A stretch of DNA of 64,000 nt from a virus. Positions 31,201 to 39,665 of the stretch are shown piece by piece. How positions within the stretch are numbered: position 1 is the first letter of the stretch; each line of letters starts with the position of its first letter. The notes beneath the pieces were generated by a model that saw nothing but the letters and a program-made list of their open reading frames with translations, made no database searches and was not told where the DNA came from. A program made the position numbers and the translations under genes. The stretch is from the IMG/VR virus record IMGVR_UViG_3300042556_001991, positions 1 to 64,000 of that record. One strand, written 5' to 3'.

Positions 31201-34200
31201 ATAATTCCCCTACAGGTACAAATGCAAGATGAGCCAACTTATCAACACATTGGTGGTGGAGATAGTTATATAAATATTTCTATGAAAGTATTTGGTGAAA
31301 AAGAATTAATAAAATTAAGAAAAATATTTGATCATATTAATGGATTAGCTAGACTTGAACACGCTGCTGGCGTTATGGGCTTTTTAGGCATTAAGAATAT
31401 AATAACAGCTTTAGCTGGGGTTAAGTACGTTCTTCCTCTTTCATTTAATGTTTCAACTATTCCAAACTTTCCACATGTCTATGATGTTTCTTTAAGATTA
31501 GTAGACTTTGATATATTCCAACAAAAGCGTGAACAACTATCTTCTGATCAACAGAGAAAAATGATTGAAGAATTCGGGACAAAGAAAAATCCATTCTTAA
31601 GAATGAAGCAGCTGTGGGGATCGTTTAATTCGTATCCAGACTTTCCATTGGAGATTAGAAATAAGGATAGCGAAGTTGTAGGATCTCTTGATCCAGATTT
31701 TTATTTTAGAAGTTTTGAGATGTTTGACAGGGACGTTATACGTAGCGTTACTGAAAATAAAGGTAAGCTCTCTAGACTTGATACGTTTAACGTTGATCCA
31801 TCTCAAGAAATAACAGTAGTAACACCTTATGGATCAATGACCCATAAGGGCTCTGCGGTTGTTGCTAAGTTTAGAGAATATATATTAAATGATCAATTAG
31901 ATGAACTAAAAGCTTACTCTAGAGGAACACTAGGATTAAAGGCTTCAGCTACAGCTTCTTATATAATAGAAGCTTTATTAGATATTGATCAACCTCATGA
32001 TAAATTTTTATTAAACTATGTAGACTCTTTAGATGAGGGTGAATTTGACACTAAGGATTTAGCTGATTCTAGTTGGAGACTATCTTCTGGTCGATTAAAG
32101 GCTGGAGATTTATCAAGCTATAATGAAGAAGCAAGAGCAAAATTACAAGCTGCGTTATCCGGAAATCAAAAAGATGATGGTTTTGCAGAAGACGCTTACG
32201 TAAGCTTTGATCCAGATGAACTAGACGCGCATGCAATTATAAACACTTTTCCAGCAGCATCTGGACCTGGTGACACAAAAATTCCATCAATGATCCATAC
32301 TGCAGATGGATATCAATTTGGATATATTGATAAGCAAAATGGAAGATTCTATCTAACTGTAGATGACGTTGCTGTTAAAAAAGATAGTTCAGTTCAATAC
32401 GTGGGAATAACCGACACTCAGACACCAGATGTCGGAACGACAAAATCTTTAACCGGAGTTCCTGGAGCAAAAGCACTATCTGAATATCAGTATTCATACT
32501 CATCTGGAGATGAAGGTAAGCCAGAAACTATGAAGTCAAATGGTAACTCAAAGAGTGTTACTGATCACTGGGAAAAAATGATGGTAGATACTCAGTATAG
32601 GGATATATCGGGAAGAATGATTAGAGCTTTCCCTACATATATGCTTTGGTTAATAGACGAAAAGAATTTTGCTGGCACAAAACTATTTGACAATTTCTAC
32701 GGACTCCAGTCTATAATAGATTTTTCCGTAGTATCTTCTGAAGACATCTTAGGTGATACGCTAGTATTTAGAGCTTCTAATATGTACGCAAAGCTTTCAA
32801 CAAAAGAAGCTACAACAATATTTAGCGGAAGTGGTGAGACAGAAGATAAACCTGGTGTAGATAAGTTATCACTAACTTCTGGTCTTGAACAAATAATTGA
32901 TAGAAGTTTAAATTTTGCAAGAAATCAATTAGGTCATATGGAAAGTCAATACATTGTTGACATAGAAAATATGAGACTTAAGCCAGGTGTAAGAGTTCAC
33001 TTAAGAGTTGGTTATGGTGCAAATCCAAACTCGCTTCACACAATATTTAATGGTGTAATAACCGAAGTTGAATTGGGAGAAATAGTTACTGTCACATGTC
33101 AATCTGACGCTATTGAACTTAGTCCAGTAGTAAATTCTGTTGATAAAAAAGGATCTAGCGGTCATATAGATGGTGGTCTTAATACTGGGTTGTACTTATC
33201 GGAACCAAGAGATTTAATGGTCAGACTTCTTTCAATGGGCACATCTAGAACAAGAGAAGCTTTTGCCCATGCAACAAGAGGAACTGTATTTTCTGAAAAT
33301 AAATTTGGAATTAAACACTTTGGCATGATGTTATATGAGCCTTTAACAGATGAAGAACGAAATAAGAACGCTGGCATTAGAAATGCAGCGTCAGATGCAT
33401 ATCTGGCAGTTGGTCAGGGTAGTGGCATAACTGGTGGAGCTGGTACGGTAGCTGGTGTTTTAAACCCATTTGGTGATAACTCAAATGGAACTGGAATTGG
33501 TGGATCACCATTTGGTATCGATGTAAGACTACCAATGGTTGGAATCATGAGAACAATGTGGTCAAACTTTGCAGCACAACCAGATTTAGAGTTGTTTAAG
33601 AGAAATATTTATCCAGGAAATGGAACTGGTGTAGCTCAATTCCTTGGTGGTGACCTAGGAGACGGTTGGTCAAATGCGGCATCCTTAACACCTGAAGATA
33701 TGCCAAATCCAAGATTAGAATATTTAAATAGACTCACAGATTCTTCATGGAATAATCTACTTCAAAGATATGATTCAGGATCCGAAAACGCTTCAGCTGC
33801 AATAGATAACCTAACACAGGGAATGGAAGCAAGAGCTAGTGGTGGAACTGCAGCTAACATACTTGGTGGTGGATTACTAGCAGCAGGAGCCGCGTTAGCT
33901 ATTGGTACGGGTGGTATCGCACTTCCGTTCATAGGTGGAGCTATGGCAGTTGGCGGAGGAGCATCTTTACTTGGAAGCTTAACTGGTAGAGGCGGTGTAA
34001 ACATTTGGAAAACATTTGGATTGATTAGTGATCTTGACGACGACATGCCAGGCTTTGATGAGGTTTCATTTAGAGCACAAACATATATGAAATCTGTTTG
34101 GGATCTTTTTCAAATGTGCGCAAGACTACTTCCAAACTATATTGTTGCCGTAAGACCATTCGAGGACAGATCAACGGTGTTCTATGGTAAGCCACACTGG

Positions 34201-37200
34201 TTATACACTTCAGCAGTAGTTCCAATCACTACTGGTTTTCCTTCTGAGAAAAAAGCTGTAGAGCTAGGATTAAAAGTTCCAAGTTATAGAAGTCCAGATT
34301 CTGAATTAATGGATCTTCTAACAAAAGTTAATAAGCAATCAAACTCAACTGCAGATTATGAAGCAATGAGGCAAGCGCAAAGTCCAGCAATATCTATTTC
34401 CGAAATAGTTAGACAGCAATCATCATACTCAGATATATATGCACCTGCTGGAATACTAAGAGGTAAGGTAGTTAACTTCTTAGATCCTAAGAGAACTATA
34501 TATTACGGAAATAGCAATAACACTACTTTATCGGGCAGTGCAGATAGCATGGAGAGACAACAGGTAGTGGCAACAAAGAGTATCATATCGGAAATACCAA
34601 ATACTAAAGGTTATGTAACAGTTGGTTTTCACTTACCAATAGATTCTACTGGACAAAATGCTTCTGAGTTAGATATAGAAAAAATGAAAAATTTACATGT
34701 TGAAATACCTCAAATGCCACTTAGGTTTTCTTTTCCATTTTTCACAGACAGAGTTGCTGGAGCAGTCTTATTAGACTACTCCTTCTATGCACTGAGCAAC
34801 AATAGATCAGGAGAAGGTGATGAAAGACTCAAAACTGGAACCATACATGATGGTGATAAAGATTTTGAAAAATTTGGTCACGACACATTGTATTCAAATC
34901 TAATAAGTACAGAAGCAGCCCTTATTTCTGGTTCACTAACAGACAACCGTGAAGGTGGCTCTGAAGATGAGTTTGTTATAAATCTTGCAGGAGTATCATT
35001 TACTGCTGCGGTTAACCCAATCAATACATTTGGTAATGATAAATTTATATTTGATCTAAGCACAAGCGGAGTATCGGGAAGTAAGTCACTGATAAGAATG
35101 CCACTACCTTCACTACTGGAACAAGTTAGGGGAATAGAAAAACTTGAAGGCTCTTGGGAGTATGAGTACATTAATCAAAGAACGATTACTTCTGGAAGTC
35201 CATTTAGTTATAGAGATTGGGGATCTCCAGCAAGTGCTCTTGATGAGCAATTCTACATAGCTATGAGATGGCCATATGAAATAACTGAAGATAAAGATGA
35301 TGAAATATTTAAGAAATTTAAAGATAAATATTTTTCAGATAGAAATGAAACTGAATTTTATGGTAAACCAAAAGACTATAAAAATAGAAAAGTTTTAGTC
35401 TATAGTCCAACAACTAGAACAGCAGTTGTTTGTAAACCAGCTTATTTTCTATGGGGAACCAATAAGGCTGATCTCATAATTGGCAACGGCGCTTCTGGAG
35501 ATTTTGCTAAGGGAAGAAGTGAAGATCATTTCATAAACTTTAAAAACGATGTATTTACCGAAGTAGATTTAGCTGCTGTAGTTTCTCCAGACGCGGCATA
35601 TTTTCTTGGGGTAATGCATTTAACAGAAAATGAAAAAGAATTTTTTAATAGCGATGACGCAGCTTCAGAACCAACTAGAGTGCTAACCCAAGCTGGGTTG
35701 GCACCGGTACCAATGCCAAGAGACTGTTATTTTACTTTTGTAGATGACAGTGTTCCGCTCGGTGTTGTAACAACAATATATAATCCAGCTAATGAGTTTG
35801 CCTATAAAGGTGAATCAGATATTAATGGATCGTACTTTGTTGGTTTTGGCGCTTTTGCAGCAGAAGGTGATGGAAAACTTTTAGCAGAAGAAGCAAGTAA
35901 ATCAGGCATGCAAAAGTTAGGGTTATCTGGTACAGCTGACTCAATCGAAAGACAATTAGAGCTATTAAATGAAAGACCAACAGCTTTTACAAATACTCAG
36001 TGGCAAGAATATATTCCGATAAGTGGAATAACACTTCTTGACCAAGGACATTTTGCAGAAGCAGCGGCTAGAGGTGGAAACATTCTTGCCAGTAGTGATG
36101 GTAAAGAAGGTAGTTATTTTGACTACATATTAAACGAACAATATAGCGCTCTTGACAGAGAAAAACTATATAAGATACTAGATGGTGAGCTTAGAACTAC
36201 CAATCCAGATGAGGATACCGGAACGGGAAGAGAACGTTTTGCTCCTGTGTATGATCCAGCTGCACCAGAATCTATAAAAGCTAGAGAGTTTTTCGATGAA
36301 GGGTTTAGTCCTTCCACTCATGTAATAGCTGGAAATGGAAGAACTCTTAGTCAAGCAAATGATGTATGGGATCAATTTAGATTTGATTACCATAACCAAG
36401 TGGCAATAAAGAAAATATTTTTTGACGCTTTTGGAATGGATCCAGATGATACAACTCCACTTCCAGATTTTCTAATAACTATATTGCGAAATCCAGAAGC
36501 AAATCCAGATATATTTAAATTGTTCAGTGCTAATGGTCCAGATAGTACAGCAGTAGATGAATTCAGTTTATTGCTCGGAAGTGACTTTATAGCAAATCCA
36601 AATCAAAGAACTGGAAAACCATACGGTACAGCTGATTCAATGGAGAGACAGATTGAATCAGGATCTGGATCATTAGTTAGTTCAGATACAGTTAAGCAAG
36701 CTATTGAATTTGCTAGAAAAAACTTAGTCGATGCACCGCTTGATGAAGGCGGGTTAGTTAGGTATTTCGATGCTTTAACAAAAACAAAATATAAAAAATT
36801 AGGATTATTTTTACAATCTCAATCTAATTTATCCTTAATACTTGGCGCTGATGTTGGTGGCGGACAACCAAAAGTAGATGACATAATTAAAGATAACTTT
36901 ACGCCAAAACAAGTATTCTTATTGATAGTTGGAATGTTTAGACAGGCAATGTGGCAAGATGCATATGCAAGAGCTTGGTTAGTATTAAAACCAAATAGAC
37001 AATACGCCAGTGATGATATGTGGGACTTTAGTCCTGTTCACAAAATCTTTGCTGCATTTATTGATCCTAATCAAGACTATGCATCAAATAAAAGAAAGTT
37101 CTTGAAACTTTTAGCAGATAATAAAGGCGAAGGAAATAGTGCAGGTAACGTAGTTGGTGTGCTAACTCATAATATCGATAGCTTTTGGGATCAAAATATT

Positions 37201-39663
37201 GGACCATTGTTTACAGCGTTAAGCGATGGTCTATCAGGTCTGATGAATATGTTTAGAATGTCAATGCTTCAAATGGGGTACGGTTTGTCTAATATAGACA
37301 ACTTCTCTAAACAAGCAAACATTATGAATAAAGTATTAAACGATTCTATTTATTACTCACTAGGAAGACCTGGATCATTATTGAGGGCCATTGACAATCC
37401 ATTCACTAGAGAGTATGGAGAGCCAGTAGTTGAAGTACGCGAACCATTCCAGAAGATACATTACATAAGTTCATTCTCAACTATCATAGCTAATAATATA
37501 CAAGAGACTACAACTAACGTAGCAACTCAGGTGACCGCTGTATCTGAAGGAAAGTATCCAGTAACAGTAGCTTTAGATAAAAGTATTCCCGCAGAAAGAC
37601 AGGTTGAAAAAACTGTAGAGACTGGTTTATTCTTTGACAACATAGTTGGTGAAGGTTTATTCGGAATTGCTCAACCGCTATTCCATCCAATAGAATTTGC
37701 AAGAGGAGCAATAAAACTATCTCAAGGTGCGCCAGATGAACTAATGGCAAGAAGAGTTGGTCTAGCTCATCTTAAGGAATCTCTAAAAGATATTTATTCT
37801 GGAGAGTTAATTGTAATAGGAAGCGCAGATATAAGACCTCATGACTTAGTTTACCTCGCTGATGTTTATGAAAGAATGTATGGAATTTTTGAAGTCGAAC
37901 AGGTTGTTCATCATTTTACTCCAAATATGGGATTCATTACATCAATAACACCCAACGCTCTTGTAACCGTAAATGATCCAGCAAGATGGTTTATGTCTAG
38001 CTGGATTCATTCTTGGATGTCAATTCAAAATATAAGAAATGACACAAGAAGTTTAATTAATTCAGTTCAGGCTGGAAGTACTGGAATCTTGTCAGGTGGA
38101 AACATTTCTGTTGATGGTATGTCAGAAGCGCTAAGATCACAAATGATGGGTGGTGTGCAATTTACCCATGGATCAAGTGCGCTTATGTCTGACATAATGG
38201 CAAACTTTGCAGCCGAGGGATTAACAGACGCTCAATCTCAAATAGAGAATCAGATGAAGCAAAACTCTGAAAATGGAATGAGCTTAACTGGAATTGCAGC
38301 AACATATTTAACTACAGTTGGCTTAACTGCAACAGCTGGGGCACTTCTTGGTGGACCAATCGGTGCTGGAATTGGTGCTGGAATAGCGTCTGATTTATTC
38401 TGGAAGGGCTGGAAGTGGGTAAGAGATAACGTCTTAGACCAACATGGTTGTTATATATCTTATCTAAATAAAAATGGTCAACCTATGGACGCTAGTCTTG
38501 CAATAAATCAAGGAATGGTTGTTGGTAGATATCATACAAAGAGACTTCTTCCTGGAATTTTAGGAGTAAAGAGTAAGGTTAGAACCGTTGACGGCAATGC
38601 TTTTATTAGAAATGACGACTTACTTAAGAGCTTGGGTTGGAAAGAAAAAGAAATAACCGACCTAGTAAGATACGTGAGTTATGAAAACGCATTAGTTAAT
38701 GCTGAGGTGTTAAAGTATTCTGGAACTGGTCCAGATAAAACGGGATTAAATCAATACTTTAAAGTAATATGTAAACTAAATAATGTTATAGATGGTGACG
38801 AAATAGAAGTTATAGATTTAATGAATCCAACTGGTCAACCTTTCAAGGTCAGACTAGAAGGAATAATAGCTTCAAGTCTTGGCACTTTTCAGGCGTACAC
38901 AAATACTTCCATACAAGCTGGGTATAAGCCAGACGACCCAACGACTGCAATAAACGTTAATTCACCAGGTGGAAGGGCAGCAATCTTTGTAAGTGAAAGA
39001 CTCAGGGATAAGCCTTTCGTTATAAGAATTTCTCCAAATGATCAATCTTCAGTTTCTATTTATACGGAAGATGACTTATCTCCTGGCTCAAGAATTAATA
39101 ATACAAATAGTTACTTCAAGGGCGTTAACTATGGAGATCAAGAAAGGGAAAAATCTTTAGGAACCGTATTTTACAGGATCCTCGATGAGGATAAAGAAAC
39201 AAATATTTCTATAATAAGATCTTTCTTTGTTCAAAATCTTGGCTTAAGCATTATACAGAAAAAGGAAAAATTTAAACAAAATCTTTATGGAGAATCAGTA
39301 TTTGGTCAAAAGTTTGATGAAATATATAACTCAATATATACTTCTGGTATGGAAAATCATTTTGAAATTACTGGAGAAACTGACCCACTATTAACCATAA
39401 CTAATGATGAAAGAAAATTGTTTAATGATTTAGTTAACTTTAAAATATTAGAAGTTCTTTATTCAAAAGCTTCAGAATGGCCATATATTTCTTGGGATGA
39501 GTACTATAATGATGGAGTACCAGCAACCCTTAACTGGGAACTAGTGACAAATAACTTAGCTCAAGTGTATACGGTGGATCTATTAAGAGAAAGAGCATCT
39601 ACTGGCGGCCTGGATAGATCTATACCAATGCCAAGCTATGTTGAACAAAAGGGTGGATTGTAA
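28246..39663 (+). CDS. Giant baseplate hub-type tail protein (3805 aa)
   Basis: One uninterrupted frame of 3805 codons. Residues about 440-620 and 960-1100 are two copies of a tail module, each containing a STIPxxP segment (ISTIPSYPFALVVTLNLY; VSTIPNFPHVYDVSLRLV). Between them at residue 661 is a canonical EF-hand-type calcium loop, DTDRDGDVTQDD. Residues about 1560-1630 match the beta-barrel of tail hub proteins (GVRVHLRVGYG, IFNGVITEVELGEIV, VTCQSDAIEL). A second hub segment lies near 3180-3240 (GSADIRPHDLVYLADVY). Gly/Ala-rich hydrophobic stretches occur near 1870 and 3365. A thermonuclease-like fold (VIDGDEIEV, KVRLEGI) lies near residue 3520. It probably couples the tail end, spike and membrane steps. 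It contains no CGG codon. Confidence 0.7.
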   Translation: MTINQEAFYYIKEQFTTKQQVDDYVLEIQQITLNANSNALENAALAKLQTVLPGFEGTVGVWAGKRIPWGIKIAPPDFSDIAWRNAAIRALKRQDTRTGENPVDYIVKEILKKFDEKIPTKNIDLTDIAYAKAFEAWYVGIGKSGSCWSAIESATIMASFIAQRVKDFNIGSDNPEDTPQTPEDVQEPPAVEEDLLGPSIERAAVLEEFISRGAAIIGFDHSDNSYSSISQYYENLVRKNNPSFVYDRAFQDNYVNQFIAVASPTMDIIKLNDTYQKSLFDKIEASGLFDLLSYIDAMQAYGRSRLSTLERVSGSAGAANVLDGVRDTGWLQQLTVVLQRLSRDPVTLATIYRYFPELVNFFFAALASTADYSNDGKGGGSEDPLNDGQAVLNDLMASLGQVNGENIFTGAWDLINTGQRIEKAISEFPFRQNIPPSSPDIFHLRLGASNFYVPPIGIDVQTQFKTSSLGEGALRQKNSPKFNSGYKHTTISMQLFFPNYEEIWGISIEDASKITLKDNFTIDFSGNGDNEEKIDKFLSSLRGLVAAFKYAPFLPIRNHYLNSVYGITGVALHGMSISTIPSYPFALVVTLNLYNFNHKPFLPMLNDFNQAIHWGKFRQYMGKAAGALHNYINEEFLMFGREGLINATRDAMISVGEAMLDTDRDGDVTQDDLRGMQAASDRLSAQAGISPSKIVNDALLGYKNEVFTTNVIREWTNGSNLSFYMPAETQTKIFTPDISGFRSDEEKGLTDTGRSFWNQMLANFGIDINESAEYHRTLDSVITTSTGNVVEYTVNQKILQSIDILTAGRNTTDFQKKAYNFIITSFIFQNPQLDSDRKDYLRDFNRTENAYEDTERYVFGAIVFKDETLSQIKSFFKSQALTTKSYLDFMVDEYLQKRAINAGKTNDTKWKENERLIIRDQFAAGYSSMVYERFFKAGPIRDLMEAARERNGSFHIREWEVPMIRVDIDPANAIVTDVSISMSNNIIPLQVQMQDEPTYQHIGGGDSYINISMKVFGEKELIKLRKIFDHINGLARLEHAAGVMGFLGIKNIITALAGVKYVLPLSFNVSTIPNFPHVYDVSLRLVDFDIFQQKREQLSSDQQRKMIEEFGTKKNPFLRMKQLWGSFNSYPDFPLEIRNKDSEVVGSLDPDFYFRSFEMFDRDVIRSVTENKGKLSRLDTFNVDPSQEITVVTPYGSMTHKGSAVVAKFREYILNDQLDELKAYSRGTLGLKASATASYIIEALLDIDQPHDKFLLNYVDSLDEGEFDTKDLADSSWRLSSGRLKAGDLSSYNEEARAKLQAALSGNQKDDGFAEDAYVSFDPDELDAHAIINTFPAASGPGDTKIPSMIHTADGYQFGYIDKQNGRFYLTVDDVAVKKDSSVQYVGITDTQTPDVGTTKSLTGVPGAKALSEYQYSYSSGDEGKPETMKSNGNSKSVTDHWEKMMVDTQYRDISGRMIRAFPTYMLWLIDEKNFAGTKLFDNFYGLQSIIDFSVVSSEDILGDTLVFRASNMYAKLSTKEATTIFSGSGETEDKPGVDKLSLTSGLEQIIDRSLNFARNQLGHMESQYIVDIENMRLKPGVRVHLRVGYGANPNSLHTIFNGVITEVELGEIVTVTCQSDAIELSPVVNSVDKKGSSGHIDGGLNTGLYLSEPRDLMVRLLSMGTSRTREAFAHATRGTVFSENKFGIKHFGMMLYEPLTDEERNKNAGIRNAASDAYLAVGQGSGITGGAGTVAGVLNPFGDNSNGTGIGGSPFGIDVRLPMVGIMRTMWSNFAAQPDLELFKRNIYPGNGTGVAQFLGGDLGDGWSNAASLTPEDMPNPRLEYLNRLTDSSWNNLLQRYDSGSENASAAIDNLTQGMEARASGGTAANILGGGLLAAGAALAIGTGGIALPFIGGAMAVGGGASLLGSLTGRGGVNIWKTFGLISDLDDDMPGFDEVSFRAQTYMKSVWDLFQMCARLLPNYIVAVRPFEDRSTVFYGKPHWLYTSAVVPITTGFPSEKKAVELGLKVPSYRSPDSELMDLLTKVNKQSNSTADYEAMRQAQSPAISISEIVRQQSSYSDIYAPAGILRGKVVNFLDPKRTIYYGNSNNTTLSGSADSMERQQVVATKSIISEIPNTKGYVTVGFHLPIDSTGQNASELDIEKMKNLHVEIPQMPLRFSFPFFTDRVAGAVLLDYSFYALSNNRSGEGDERLKTGTIHDGDKDFEKFGHDTLYSNLISTEAALISGSLTDNREGGSEDEFVINLAGVSFTAAVNPINTFGNDKFIFDLSTSGVSGSKSLIRMPLPSLLEQVRGIEKLEGSWEYEYINQRTITSGSPFSYRDWGSPASALDEQFYIAMRWPYEITEDKDDEIFKKFKDKYFSDRNETEFYGKPKDYKNRKVLVYSPTTRTAVVCKPAYFLWGTNKADLIIGNGASGDFAKGRSEDHFINFKNDVFTEVDLAAVVSPDAAYFLGVMHLTENEKEFFNSDDAASEPTRVLTQAGLAPVPMPRDCYFTFVDDSVPLGVVTTIYNPANEFAYKGESDINGSYFVGFGAFAAEGDGKLLAEEASKSGMQKLGLSGTADSIERQLELLNERPTAFTNTQWQEYIPISGITLLDQGHFAEAAARGGNILASSDGKEGSYFDYILNEQYSALDREKLYKILDGELRTTNPDEDTGTGRERFAPVYDPAAPESIKAREFFDEGFSPSTHVIAGNGRTLSQANDVWDQFRFDYHNQVAIKKIFFDAFGMDPDDTTPLPDFLITILRNPEANPDIFKLFSANGPDSTAVDEFSLLLGSDFIANPNQRTGKPYGTADSMERQIESGSGSLVSSDTVKQAIEFARKNLVDAPLDEGGLVRYFDALTKTKYKKLGLFLQSQSNLSLILGADVGGGQPKVDDIIKDNFTPKQVFLLIVGMFRQAMWQDAYARAWLVLKPNRQYASDDMWDFSPVHKIFAAFIDPNQDYASNKRKFLKLLADNKGEGNSAGNVVGVLTHNIDSFWDQNIGPLFTALSDGLSGLMNMFRMSMLQMGYGLSNIDNFSKQANIMNKVLNDSIYYSLGRPGSLLRAIDNPFTREYGEPVVEVREPFQKIHYISSFSTIIANNIQETTTNVATQVTAVSEGKYPVTVALDKSIPAERQVEKTVETGLFFDNIVGEGLFGIAQPLFHPIEFARGAIKLSQGAPDELMARRVGLAHLKESLKDIYSGELIVIGSADIRPHDLVYLADVYERMYGIFEVEQVVHHFTPNMGFITSITPNALVTVNDPARWFMSSWIHSWMSIQNIRNDTRSLINSVQAGSTGILSGGNISVDGMSEALRSQMMGGVQFTHGSSALMSDIMANFAAEGLTDAQSQIENQMKQNSENGMSLTGIAATYLTTVGLTATAGALLGGPIGAGIGAGIASDLFWKGWKWVRDNVLDQHGCYISYLNKNGQPMDASLAINQGMVVGRYHTKRLLPGILGVKSKVRTVDGNAFIRNDDLLKSLGWKEKEITDLVRYVSYENALVNAEVLKYSGTGPDKTGLNQYFKVICKLNNVIDGDEIEVIDLMNPTGQPFKVRLEGIIASSLGTFQAYTNTSIQAGYKPDDPTTAINVNSPGGRAAIFVSERLRDKPFVIRISPNDQSSVSIYTEDDLSPGSRINNTNSYFKGVNYGDQEREKSLGTVFYRILDEDKETNISIIRSFFVQNLGLSIIQKKEKFKQNLYGESVFGQKFDEIYNSIYTSGMENHFEITGETDPLLTITNDERKLFNDLVNFKILEVLYSKASEWPYISWDEYYNDGVPATLNWELVTNNLAQVYTVDLLRERASTGGLDRSIPMPSYVEQKGGL
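34534..36651 (+). repeat. Three dispersed copies of the peptide G[ST]ADS[MI]ERQ
   Basis: Copies start at 34534, 35929 and 36625 (residues 2097, 2562 and 2794 of the giant hub protein) and read GSADSMERQ, GTADSIERQ and GTADSMERQ. Codons differ between copies (AGC/TCA, GAG/GAA, CAA/CAG), so the peptide rather than the DNA is conserved. Confidence 0.75.
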
Positions 39664-39665
39664 TA

